Positions 1 to 6,087 of a stretch of DNA of 7,187 nucleotides are shown here, one piece after another (the stretch's first letter is position 1; each line of letters opens with the position of its first letter). The stretch covers positions 1 to 7,187 of the forward strand of contig CAJUHG010000098.1 of the NCBI GenBank assembly GCA_910586005.1, in the 5' to 3' direction. Under the pieces are notes generated by a model. The model made no database searches. It saw only the letters and a program-made list of their open reading frames with translations, and was not told the origin of the DNA. Made by a program: the position numbers and the translations under genes. The DNA is from an uncultured Lachnospiraceae bacterium. Its GTDB lineage: Bacteria; Bacillota; Clostridia; Lachnospirales; Lachnospiraceae.

Positions 1-242
1 AGATTATTGATGATACAGTTGGAAATACACTTGTTTCCGCGTCTACACTTCAGAAAGATGTAAAAGCTGAGCTGGAAAAAACGAATAACGTAGAAGCAGC
101 AGCATATCTTGGAACAGTGATTGCAAAGAGAGCATTAGAAAAAGGCATTACTACTGTTGTCTTCGATAGAGGTGGCTTTATATATCAAGGAAAAATCAAA
201 GCTTTAGCTGATGCGGCAAGAGAAGCTGGATTAGACTTTTAA
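1..242 (+). CDS. rplR: 50S ribosomal protein uL18 (L18), C-terminal part
   Basis: The reading frame is open from the left edge (first full codon at 3) to TAA at 240-242 and gives 79 residues ending in AREAGLDF. The segment with EAAAYLGTVIAKRALEKGI followed by VVFDRGGFIYQGKIKALADA is the conserved C-terminal half of uL18, the protein that binds 5S rRNA and anchors it in the central protuberance of the large subunit. The N-terminal part and start lie outside the window. It is followed after 17 nt by rpsE, the standard spc-operon order. Family identity is from recognition of the sequence; nothing looks broken. Confidence 0.96.
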   Translation, partial: IIDDTVGNTLVSASTLQKDVKAELEKTNNVEAAAYLGTVIAKRALEKGITTVVFDRGGFIYQGKIKALADAAREAGLDF

Positions 243-259
243 TAGGAGGAGACGAATAC

Positions 260-769
260 ATGAAACGTACAATCATTGATGCTAGTCAATTGGAATTAAC
301 AGAAAAAGTGGTATCAATTAAACGTGTAACAAAAGTTGTTAAAGGCGGACGTAATATGCGTTTTACAGCTTTGGTTGTTGTCGGTGACGGCAATGGTCAT
401 GTAGGTGCAGGTTTAGGTAAAGCAACTGAAATTCCTGAAGCAATCCGCAAGGGAAAAGAAGACGCAATCAAAAAATTAATTACTGTAAAATTAGATGATA
501 ATAATAGTATTACACATGATATTATAGGAAAACATACAGGTGCATCTGTACTGTTGAAAAGAGCTCCAGAAGGTACTGGTGTAATTGCTGGTGGTCCAGC
601 ACGTAATGTGTGTGAAATGGCAGGAATTAAAAATATTCGTACAAAATCATTAGGTTCTAATAATAAGCAAAATGTAGTTCTTGCTACCATTGAGGCTTTA
701 AGTCAGCTGAAATCTCCAGAAGAAGTAGCAAAACTCCGCGGTAAATCTGTAGAAGAGATACTCGGTTAA
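260..769 (+). CDS. rpsE: 30S ribosomal protein uS5 (S5)
   Basis: This encodes uS5, a small-subunit protein near the decoding region that contributes to translational accuracy. The 169-residue product is of normal length. Residues about 13-77 form the N-terminal double-stranded-RNA-binding-like domain, with the family signature running from VVKGGRNMRF (27-35) through GDGNGHVGAGLGKA (42-55) and EIPEAIRKG. Residues about 90-150 are the C-terminal domain, including KRAPEGTGVIAGGPARNV (100-117). The ATG at 260 follows the Shine-Dalgarno AGGAGGA at 244-250 with 9 nt spacing. Loop residues 22-28 correspond to the place where spectinomycin-resistance changes occur in other bacteria; I see no obvious deletion there. 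It lies between rplR and rpmD in one transcription unit. Confidence 0.98.
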   Translation: MKRTIIDASQLELTEKVVSIKRVTKVVKGGRNMRFTALVVVGDGNGHVGAGLGKATEIPEAIRKGKEDAIKKLITVKLDDNNSITHDIIGKHTGASVLLKRAPEGTGVIAGGPARNVCEMAGIKNIRTKSLGSNNKQNVVLATIEALSQLKSPEEVAKLRGKSVEEILG

Positions 770-782
770 GGAGGATGTGGAA

Positions 783-965
783 ATGGCAGAGAAATTAAAA
801 ATTACCCTTGTAAAATCTACAATTGGTGCTGTTCCAAAGAATCGTAAGACAGTAGAAGCATTAGGGTTAAGAAAATTAAACCATTCTGTTGAAATGCCAG
901 ATAATGCAGCAGTTAGAGGTATGATTCGGAAAGTTCAACATTTAGTAAAAGTAGAAGAAATCTAA
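783..965 (+). CDS. rpmD: 50S ribosomal protein uL30 (L30)
   Basis: This is the short, bacterial form of uL30, 60 residues, a one-domain protein of the large subunit. The sequence opens MAEKLKITLVKSTIGAVPKN, and the GLRKLNHSVEMPDNAAVRGMI stretch (about 27-47) is typical of the family. An in-frame GTG at 777 would add two residues, but it lies only 2 nt after the Shine-Dalgarno AAGGAGG (768-774). The ATG at 783 has 8 nt spacing and gives the usual N-terminus, so 783 is chosen. The Shine-Dalgarno overlaps the rpsE stop codon (TAA 767-769), which suggests translational coupling. Confidence 0.96.
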   Translation: MAEKLKITLVKSTIGAVPKNRKTVEALGLRKLNHSVEMPDNAAVRGMIRKVQHLVKVEEI

Positions 966-988
966 GAGGAAAGTAAGGAGGTGTCAGG

Positions 989-1429
989 ATGGATTTGTCA
1001 AATTTAAAACCGGCAGAGGGTTCAAAGCACAGTAATAATTTCCGAAGAGGACGTGGACACGGTTCTGGAAATGGTAAGACAGCAGGTAAGGGACATAAAG
1101 GTCAAAAAGCTCGTTCTGGAGCTCCAAGACCAGGTTTCGAAGGTGGCCAGATGCCATTGTATAGAAGAATTCCAAAACGTGGATTCACAAATAGAAATTC
1201 TAAAGATATTGTTGCAATTAATGTAGGTACTTTAGAGGTATTTGATAATGATGCAGTTGTAACAATAGAAGCTTTGTTGGAACAAGGAATTATTAAAAAA
1301 CCAAGAGATGGTGTTAAAATCCTTGGAAATGGTGATCTTACTAAGAAACTTACCGTACAGGTAAATGCTTTTAGTGCAGGTGCAAAAGAAAAGATTGAGG
1401 CTCTTGGCGGAAAAGCAGAGGTGATCTAA
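989..1429 (+). CDS. rplO: 50S ribosomal protein uL15 (L15)
   Basis: uL15 is a late-assembly large-subunit protein that threads a long basic N-terminal arm into 23S rRNA. The 146-residue product shows this arm as a Gly/Lys/Arg-rich stretch at about 19-43 (GRGHGSGNGKTAGKGHKGQ and following), then the conserved PGFEGGQMPLYRRIPKRGF at about 48-66 and a globular C-terminal half. The Shine-Dalgarno AAGGAGGTG (975-983) precedes the ATG by 5 nt. The stop codon TAA (1427-1429) shares its last base with the secY start (TAATG), so the two genes are probably translationally coupled. The last codons also carry the secY ribosome-binding site. Confidence 0.98.
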   Translation: MDLSNLKPAEGSKHSNNFRRGRGHGSGNGKTAGKGHKGQKARSGAPRPGFEGGQMPLYRRIPKRGFTNRNSKDIVAINVGTLEVFDNDAVVTIEALLEQGIIKKPRDGVKILGNGDLTKKLTVQVNAFSAGAKEKIEALGGKAEVI

Positions 1430-2748
1430 TGCTGGAGACACTCCGTAATGCGTTTAAAATTAAAGATATTAGAAACCGTATTTTCTATACATTAGCTATG
1501 TTAGTTATCATCAGGATAGGCTCTCAATTGCCTCTTCCTGGTGTAAATGGTGAAGTCATTTCAAATTGGTTTGCGAACCAAGGAACAGATGCATTAAATT
1601 TCTTTGATGCAATCACGGGTGGTTCTTTTGAACAAATGTCAGTATTTGCATTAAATATTACACCCTATATTACATCTTCTATCATTATGCAGCTTCTTAC
1701 AATTGCTATTCCAAAGTTAGAAGAAATGCAAAAAGATGGTGAGGATGGAAGAAAGAAAATTGCTGAGATTACACGTTATGTAACAATTGTACTTGCATTG
1801 ATTCAGTCTATTGCAATGGCAATTGGATTTGGAAGACAAGGACTTTTGGTTAAGTTTGATGCATTGCATATTATTATGATGGTTACTGGTCTGACAGCAG
1901 GTTCTGCAGTTCTTATGTGGATTGGTGAAAGAATTACAGAAAAAGGTGTTGGAAATGGTATTTCTATTGTATTGGTCATTAATATTATTTCACGTATCCC
2001 AGAAGATTTAATGACTCTTTATACACAATTTATTGCAAATGCACCAAATGTAGGTAATGCAATTATTGCAGCAATTGTTATTCTTGCAATTATCTTAGTA
2101 ACAGTTGTTTTTGTTATTATTCTTCAAGATGGACAGCGTAAAATTCCTGTACAATATAGTAAGAAAATTCAAGGAAGAAAACAAGTGGGAGGACAATCTT
2201 CACACATTCCTTTAAAAGTAAATACAGCAGGTGTTATACCGATTATTTTTGCTCAGTCTATTATGCAGTTCCCAGTTATAATTGCAGCGATTTTGGGAAA
2301 AGGTAATGGAACTGGAATTGGAAGTAAAATTCTTCATGGATTATCACAATCTTATTGGTGTAATCCAGAACAGCCAATTTACAGTATTGGTTTGTTAGTA
2401 TATATTATATTAGTAATTGCTTTTGCATATTTTTATACTTCTATCACTTTCAATCCATTGGAAATTGCAAATAATATGAAACGTCAAGGTGGTTTTATTC
2501 CAGGTATTAGACCAGGAAAACCAACCAGTGATTATTTAACAAAAATCTTAAATTATATTGTATTTATCGGAGCGGTAGGTCTTACAATTGTGGCTGTAAT
2601 TCCTATTTTCTTTAATGGAGTATTTAAGGCAAATGTGTCCTTTGGTGGAACATCTATTATTATTATAGTAGGTGTTGTGATTGAAACTTTGAAACAAATT
2701 GAATCTCAGATGCTGGTTCGTTATTATAAGGGATTCTTAAATGACTAA
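1429..2748 (+). CDS. secY: Preprotein translocase channel subunit SecY
   Basis: SecY is the central membrane pore of the Sec translocon and works with SecE, SecG and SecA, or with the ribosome. The 439-residue product has ten hydrophobic segments, roughly at 18-38, 72-92, 116-137, 148-167, 176-189, 210-233, 267-290, 318-338, 372-393 and 406-422. The first family signature (GGSFEQMSVFALNITPYI, 64-81) and the second (ITEKGVGNGISIVLV, 169-183) are present. So are the large basic cytosolic loop with RKIPVQYSKKIQGR (237-250), and the loop with RQGGFIPGIRPG (352-363) that contacts SecA or the ribosome. The C-terminal tail ends SQMLVRYYKGFLND. Its ribosome-binding site (AGAGGTGAT, 1417-1425) lies inside rplO, and the start overlaps the rplO stop by one base. 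It is intact and of normal length. Confidence 0.98.
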   Translation: MLETLRNAFKIKDIRNRIFYTLAMLVIIRIGSQLPLPGVNGEVISNWFANQGTDALNFFDAITGGSFEQMSVFALNITPYITSSIIMQLLTIAIPKLEEMQKDGEDGRKKIAEITRYVTIVLALIQSIAMAIGFGRQGLLVKFDALHIIMMVTGLTAGSAVLMWIGERITEKGVGNGISIVLVINIISRIPEDLMTLYTQFIANAPNVGNAIIAAIVILAIILVTVVFVIILQDGQRKIPVQYSKKIQGRKQVGGQSSHIPLKVNTAGVIPIIFAQSIMQFPVIIAAILGKGNGTGIGSKILHGLSQSYWCNPEQPIYSIGLLVYIILVIAFAYFYTSITFNPLEIANNMKRQGGFIPGIRPGKPTSDYLTKILNYIVFIGAVGLTIVAVIPIFFNGVFKANVSFGGTSIIIIVGVVIETLKQIESQMLVRYYKGFLND

Positions 2749-2749
2749 A

Positions 2750-2801
2750 AATTACTTTTACATGAAAAAAGAATTGTTTTTCCTTTGGTGTAAAAGTAAT
2801 T
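2750..2801 (+). other. Perfect 13-bp hairpin directly after secY
   Basis: Arms 2750-2762 (core ATTACTTTTACA) and 2789-2801 (core TGTAAAAGTAAT) are exact reverse complements. Within the 26-nt loop a second stem, GAAAAA (2764-2769) with TTTTTC (2777-2782), can form. No run of T follows the 3' arm, so this is not a standard intrinsic terminator. It begins two bases after the secY stop codon. It could be an mRNA-stability or processing structure, or a small palindromic repeat. The pairing is seen directly; the role is unknown. Confidence 0.6.
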
Positions 2802-2810
2802 GTATGTAAT

Positions 2811-2851
2811 GTGTACCTAGAAGATGCCCTATGGCATCTCCTATGGTGCAC
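2811..2851 (+). other. Second long hairpin in the secY-adk gap
   Basis: The inner stem AGATGCC (2822-2828) pairs perfectly with GGCATCT (2833-2839) around the loop CTAT. It is extended by GTGTACCTAG (2811-2820) pairing with CTATGGTGCAC (2841-2851), with one bulged T and one G-U pair. The total is about 17 base pairs. The sequence after it (TAATCTTATATAAAA) is not a good U-tract, so a strong intrinsic terminator is unlikely, although partial termination or RNA processing is possible. The rest of the gap to adk (2852-3023) is AT-rich. It holds small palindromes such as ACTGTTTTACAGT (2922-2934) and a -10-like TAGAAT (2944-2949) without a convincing -35. Confidence 0.55.
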
Positions 2852-3023
2852 TAATCTTATATAAAAGGAAATTCTTTAGAAAATTATATATAAAGAAGAA
2901 TATGTGTTCACAAAGAAATTTACTGTTTTACAGTTCATGTATATAGAATGAGAGGAGTTTTAAAAACTGGTAATTTCTTACAAAATAATATATATTTTTT
3001 TAAAGGTAAAGGAGGAGCTAAGT

Positions 3024-3668
3024 ATGAAGATTATTATGTTAGGCGCACCAGGAGCAGGAAAAGGAACACAGGCAAAACAGATTGCAGATAAGTATGCTAT
3101 TCCACATATCTCTACAGGAGATATTTTTCGTGCAAATTTAAAAGCAGGAACAGAACTTGGAAAAAAGGCAAAAGAATATATGGACCAAGGGCTTTTGGTT
3201 CCAGATGAATTAACTTGTGATCTAGTTATGGATCGTATTGCTCAAGAAGATTGCAAAAATGGATTTGTACTAGATGGATTTCCAAGAACAATTCCACAGG
3301 CAGAAGCTTTAGATGTAGCATTGAAAAAGATTAATGAAAAAATGGACTATGCAATTGATGTAGATGTTCCAGATGAAAATATAATTAATAGAATGTCTGG
3401 AAGACGTGCATGTTTAAATTGTGGGGCAACTTATCATATTGTTTCTATTCCAACAAAAGTAGAAGGGGTATGTGACCGTTGCGGTAATCCAGTAGTATTG
3501 AGAGATGATGATCAACCAGAAACAGTAAAGAGACGCCTTGATGTATATCATGAGCAGACACAGCCATTAATTGATTATTATAAGGCACAGAATATTTTAA
3601 AGACTGTAGATGGAACACAACCGATGGAAGATGTATTTGGCGCCATTGTAAAAATTTTAGGAGCGTAG
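3024..3668 (+). CDS. adk: Adenylate kinase, zinc-lid type
   Basis: Adenylate kinase catalyses ATP + AMP = 2 ADP in the cytoplasm and keeps the adenylate pool in balance. The 214-residue product has the P-loop GAPGAGKGTQ (7-16), the AMP-binding TGDIFR (31-36) and the DGFPRT motif (84-89). The long lid domain (about 124-161) carries four cysteines, C130, C133, C150 and C153, in a C-x2-C-x16-C-x2-C pattern. This is the structural zinc site common in Gram-positive enzymes. The ATG at 3024 follows AAAGGAGG (3008-3015) with 8 nt spacing. It sits in the classic secY-adk-map order, but 275 nt after secY, so it may have its own promoter or depend on readthrough past the hairpins. Confidence 0.98.
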   Translation: MKIIMLGAPGAGKGTQAKQIADKYAIPHISTGDIFRANLKAGTELGKKAKEYMDQGLLVPDELTCDLVMDRIAQEDCKNGFVLDGFPRTIPQAEALDVALKKINEKMDYAIDVDVPDENIINRMSGRRACLNCGATYHIVSIPTKVEGVCDRCGNPVVLRDDDQPETVKRRLDVYHEQTQPLIDYYKAQNILKTVDGTQPMEDVFGAIVKILGA

Positions 3669-3671
3669 AAA

Positions 3672-4460
3672 ATGTCAGTATCAATTAAATCTGCCAGAGA
3701 AATCGAGTTAATGCGGGCAGCAGGAAAAATCCTGGCGAAAGTTCATGAAAATCTGGAAAAAGAGCTAAAAGTGGGAATGTCTACTTTGGATATTGATCGT
3801 CTTGGAGATGAAATGATTCGTAGTTATGGATGTATTCCATCTTTTAAGAACTATAATGGTTATCCAGCATCTGTATGTGTATCTGTAAATGATGAGGTAG
3901 TTCATGGAATACCAACAAAAAAACGTCTGATTCAGGACGGTGATATTGTAAGTCTTGACATTGGAGTGATTTATAAGGGATATCATTCTGATGCAGCGAG
4001 AACACATGGAGTTGGAGAAATTTCAGAAGAAGCTGCATTGCTAATCGAAAGAACACGGCAGAGTTTTTTTGAAGGCATTCAATATGCAAAAGAAGGAAAT
4101 CATTTGCATGAAATTTCAAATGCAATTGCTGCTTATGCAGAAAGTTTTGGATATGGTGTTGTGAGAGATTTGGTGGGACATGGAATAGGAACACATTTAC
4201 ATGAAGATCCCCAGATACCAAATTTTACACAAAAGAGCAGAGGTGTGCGTTTGAAATCAGGTATGACATTAGCAATTGAACCTATGATTAATACAGGGCG
4301 TTTTGATGTGGCATGGCAAGAGGATGACTGGACAGTTGTAACACAAGATGGTTCATTGTCTGCTCATTACGAAAATACAATTTTAATAACATCGGGAGAA
4401 CCAGAAATCTTAACTCTTACTACAAGTGAGATTGAGGGAGAAAAATCTGAATGGATATAA
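3672..4460 (+). CDS. map: Type I methionine aminopeptidase
   Basis: This enzyme removes the initiator methionine from new proteins when the second residue is small, working near the ribosome exit tunnel. The 262-residue product has the pita-bread fold motifs. The five metal ligands are visible as D96 (SLDIG), D107 (HSDAAR), H170 (GHGIG), E203 (AIEP) and E234 (HYENT); H78 (VVHGIP) and H177 (HEDP) match catalytic or substrate-site histidines of the family. There is no N-terminal extension, as expected for type Ia. The Shine-Dalgarno AGGAG (3659-3663) lies in the adk coding end, 8 nt before the ATG. The spacing to adk is 3 nt. The C-terminus, after about residue 242, is somewhat longer than the catalytic core and runs over the start of the next gene. 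Confidence 0.97.
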   Translation: MSVSIKSAREIELMRAAGKILAKVHENLEKELKVGMSTLDIDRLGDEMIRSYGCIPSFKNYNGYPASVCVSVNDEVVHGIPTKKRLIQDGDIVSLDIGVIYKGYHSDAARTHGVGEISEEAALLIERTRQSFFEGIQYAKEGNHLHEISNAIAAYAESFGYGVVRDLVGHGIGTHLHEDPQIPNFTQKSRGVRLKSGMTLAIEPMINTGRFDVAWQEDDWTVVTQDGSLSAHYENTILITSGEPEILTLTTSEIEGEKSEWI

Positions 4461-4708
4461 AATTAGCAGTTTCTAGGTCAGGACATGATAAAGACAGTAT
4501 TTATGTAATTATAAAAGAAGAAGCCGATATGGTTTATTTGGTAGATGGAATATTAAGACCTATAGAAAAACCAAAAAGAAAAAATAAAAAACATATTCAA
4601 GTAATAAAAAAGCTTCCGAAAGAGATTACAGAAGTCTTTAAACAGGAAAATTTTCGGAATGAAGAGATAAAAAGAGCCATAAAACTATATCAAAAGGCTA
4701 TACTCTAA
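4451..4708 (+). CDS. Small KOW-domain RNA-binding protein (L14E/L6E/L27E-like)
   Basis: The product has 85 residues. The N-terminal half, with the pattern SRSGHDKDSIYVIIKE (8-23) then VYLVDGILRPIEKPKRKNKKH (28-48), resembles the small KOW-fold proteins found between map and infA in many Firmicutes. These are related to the eukaryotic and archaeal ribosomal proteins eL14, eL6 and eL27. A basic run, KPKRKNKKH, supports RNA binding. The C-terminal half is charged and probably helical. The gene overlaps map by 10 nt in another frame, and GAGGGAG (4434-4440) lies 10 nt before the ATG. Its exact role is not established; a part in ribosome function or assembly is inferred from fold and place. The family call rests on recognition without a search. 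Confidence 0.85.
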   Translation: MDIKLAVSRSGHDKDSIYVIIKEEADMVYLVDGILRPIEKPKRKNKKHIQVIKKLPKEITEVFKQENFRNEEIKRAIKLYQKAIL

Positions 4709-4830
4709 AATGTTAAAAGAATTGTAGAGTATCTTGCGGGAGGATTAAGGAGCCCAAATTTGTAGGTATTTGTGAATTTTGCAACGTTTTTTGGGGGTCT
4801 CGTAAGTGTGGTAAATCAGGAGGTAACAGA

Positions 4831-5049
4831 ATGTCAAAAGCAGATGTGATTGAAGTAGAAGGAACTGTAGTTGAAAAATTACCTAATGCTATGTTTCAGG
4901 TAGAATTAGAAAATGGGCATCAAATACTGGCACATATTAGCGGAAAATTGAGAATGAATTTTATCCGTATTTTGCCTGGTGATAAAGTGACAATTGAAAT
5001 GTCCCCATATGATTTAACAAAAGGAAGAATTATATGGAGAGATAAATAA
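4831..5049 (+). CDS. infA: Translation initiation factor IF-1
   Basis: IF-1 binds the A site of the 30S subunit during initiation and helps IF-2 and IF-3. The 72-residue product is exactly the usual length and is one S1-type OB fold. Recognisable parts are EVEGTVVEKLPNAMFQVELENG (8-29), AHISGKLRMNFIRILPGDKV (34-53), and the C-terminal SPYDLTKGRIIWRDK. The Shine-Dalgarno AGGAGGT (4818-4824) is 6 nt before the ATG. The gene lies 122 nt after the KOW gene and is followed at once by a strong terminator, so it is the last gene of its transcription unit. In most Firmicutes infA is followed directly by rpmJ; here a sigma-factor gene lies between them. Confidence 0.98.
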   Translation: MSKADVIEVEGTVVEKLPNAMFQVELENGHQILAHISGKLRMNFIRILPGDKVTIEMSPYDLTKGRIIWRDK

Positions 5050-5066
5050 AAAATTAAATCTTACTA

Positions 5067-5110
5067 AGGGTATGAAAGATTCAGAGAATTTTTTATGCCC
5101 TGATTTTTTT
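5067..5110 (+). terminator. Strong intrinsic terminator after infA
   Basis: AGGGTATGAAAGATTC (5067-5082) pairs with GAATTTTTTATGCCCT (5086-5101) over 16 base pairs, three of them G-U, around a 3-nt loop (AGA). It is followed by GA and seven T (5104-5110). The terminator starts 17 nt after the infA stop codon. It should end the unit carrying adk, map, the KOW gene and infA, and so isolate the sigma gene and rpmJ transcriptionally. Confidence 0.9.
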
Positions 5111-5156
5111 CTATGAAAGAAAAAATTATTGTTATAAAGTGTTAAAGTCTATATTT

Positions 5157-5185
5157 TTTTCTATTAGTAGAAAAGAACTTATAAA
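5157..5185 (+). promoter_or_regulatory. Weak candidate promoter for the sigma-factor gene
   Basis: A promoter is expected between the infA terminator and the sigma gene. The best -10-like hexamer near the gene is TATAAA (5180-5185), with a poor -35 (TTTTCT, 5157-5162) at 17 nt. A palindrome TTTTCTA-TTAG-TAGAAAA (5157-5174) covers the -35 position and could be an operator. Another -10-like hexamer, TATATT (5150-5155), lies upstream. Further downstream are GAACTT (5175-5180) and the palindrome TAACGTTA (5206-5213). None is convincing alone; a promoter read by an alternative sigma, including the gene product itself, is possible. Confidence 0.25.
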
Positions 5186-5243
5186 ATGAGGACTACCAGA
5201 ATAGGTAACGTTAAACATACAAAGGAGTAATGGAGGGGTTAAT

Positions 5244-5798
5244 TTGTTTCGATATCTGCTCCTAATAAAAACAGAGAGAGAATGGAAATTTTTTAAAGTA
5301 ATTTATAAAGAACATAGAAATGAAATGTTTTACAGAGCTTATAAAATTTTGAAAAATAAAGCTGATGCAGAAGATATTGTACATGAATCATTTTTAGCAT
5401 TAATTGAGCATCTAGAGGAACTTATGGAGAGTGAACCTCATAAGACGTGGCATTATATTATGAAAACTGTAAGAAATCGATCTTACAATCTAATTAAAAA
5501 GAGAAAGAGACTAGTAGAAAATGAGCTAGAAGAAAATTTTCAAGATATATTTGAAAAAAGTATGGAGACGATAATAGAGGAGTCAGAACAAGAAAGTTTT
5601 ATAACAGAATTATTAAGAAATTTAAAACCTTCCTATCGGGAAGTATTATTTATGCAATATTATTATGAAATGAGTGTAAAAGAGATTGCAGAGCATTTAG
5701 GAAAGACACAAGATAATATTAGGCATATTTCAGCAAGAGCAAGAAAAAAGCTGAAAGCTATGTTAGAAGAAAAAGGAATTTTAAAGAAAGAAGAATAA
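5244..5798 (+). CDS. RNA polymerase sigma-70 family factor, ECF-like
   Basis: The 184-residue product has the two domains of a small (ECF-type) sigma factor. Region 2 spans about 16-90, with the typical ADAEDIVHESFLALIEHLE (40-58) and RNRSYNLIKKRKR near its end. Region 4 spans about 120-176, with LKPSYREVLFMQYYYEMS, then the helix-turn-helix KEIAEHLGKTQDNIRHISARARKKLKAM. It should bind core RNA polymerase and direct it to its own promoters; the targets are unknown. The start is TTG at 5244: the frame is closed upstream by TAG at 5202, no ATG or GTG lies between, and GGAGGGG (5232-5238) is 5 nt away. Arginine is mostly AGA, unlike the CGT-rich ribosomal genes nearby, which fits low expression. 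It is separated by a terminator from infA and by a promoter from rpmJ. No anti-sigma or membrane gene is next to it. Confidence 0.9.
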   Translation: MFRYLLLIKTEREWKFFKVIYKEHRNEMFYRAYKILKNKADAEDIVHESFLALIEHLEELMESEPHKTWHYIMKTVRNRSYNLIKKRKRLVENELEENFQDIFEKSMETIIEESEQESFITELLRNLKPSYREVLFMQYYYEMSVKEIAEHLGKTQDNIRHISARARKKLKAMLEEKGILKKEE

Positions 5799-5832
5799 GT
5801 AGGGTAATATAACAGAATAGATTTTTGAGGAG

Positions 5833-5857
5833 GCATCTTTTGAAAGGTGTGCTTTTT
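5833..5857 (+). terminator. Possible intrinsic terminator after the sigma gene
   Basis: GCATCTT (5833-5839) can pair with AAGG (5844-5847) plus TGC (5850-5852), leaving a two-base bulge and a UUGA loop. TTTTT (5853-5857) follows. The stem is imperfect and includes a G-U pair, so termination would be modest. It starts 35 nt after the sigma stop. The same bases also offer a Shine-Dalgarno-like GAGGAGG (5827-5833), so the reading as a terminator is not certain. Confidence 0.4.
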
Positions 5858-5937
5858 GTGTATACAAATATTTGTTATCTTTCATTTAATTAAGAAGGCA
5901 AAGTGTGCTTTCTATCGTTTTAAAAAGTGCTTTCCTA
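5843..5937 (+). repeat. Three related AAAG(TG)nCTTT short repeats
   Basis: AAAGGTGTGCTTTTTG (5843-5858), AAAGTGTGCTTTCTA (5900-5914) and AAAGTGCTTTCCTA (5924-5937) share the half-palindromic core AAAG-(G)TG(TG)-CTTT. They lie between the sigma gene and the promoter of rpmJ. Copies two and three start 24 nt apart. They could be binding sites for a regulator of the downstream promoter, or chance in AT-rich DNA. The first copy overlaps the possible terminator. Confidence 0.35.
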
Positions 5938-5955
5938 TTAAGTTTTATAAATTAC

Positions 5956-5984
5956 TTGATTTTTTGACAAGTAGGTGTTATAAT
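5956..5984 (+). promoter_or_regulatory. Extended -10 promoter for rpmJ-rpsM-rpsK
   Basis: The -35 is TTGATT (5956-5961). After 17 nt comes a perfect -10, TATAAT (5979-5984), preceded by TG-T (5976-5978), the extended -10 element. Transcription should begin near 5990-5992, leaving a leader of about 97 nt before rpmJ. A perfect TTGACA (5964-5969) also occurs, but only 9 nt from the -10, too close to serve as its -35. An inverted repeat TACTTG (5953-5958) / CAAGTA (5968-5973) overlaps the -35 element and could be an operator. Confidence 0.75.
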
Positions 5985-6087
5985 ATCAATCGGACGCTTT
6001 TGGAGCGATATATTTTTATGTGTAAAAATTGCATAAGAATAAGTTTAGGAAATGCCTGAAAGAGGCAAGTAGAAAGGAGGAATTGCT

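Noticed and set aside
777..782. GTG at 777 as the start of rpmD
   Set aside because: Only 2 nt follow the Shine-Dalgarno; the ATG at 783 has 8 nt spacing and the usual uL30 N-terminus.
2903..2912. TGTG-TT-CACA as a CRP/FNR-type operator before adk
   Set aside because: It is shorter than known sites of this class, which need about N4-N6 between half sites, and no promoter of quality is adjacent.
3844..4221. 125-codon minus-strand frame inside map
   Set aside because: It is fully antisense to a conserved gene, has no ribosome-binding site, and the product is a His/Leu-rich shadow.
5230..5265. 11-codon leader frame ATGGAGGGG overlapping the sigma start
   Set aside because: The preceding AAAGGAG (5221-5227) is only 2 nt from the ATG, and the bases are better explained as the ribosome-binding region of the TTG start at 5244.
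5964..5984. Consensus TTGACA as the -35 of the rpmJ promoter
   Set aside because: It is only 9 nt from TATAAT, too close for a sigma-70 promoter; TTGATT at 5956 has the right 17-nt spacing.
5847..6059. 70-codon frame starting GTG 5847 between the sigma gene and rpmJ
   Set aside because: It contains the extended -10 promoter and the likely transcription start, its ribosome-binding site is 13 nt away, and the translation resembles no family I know.
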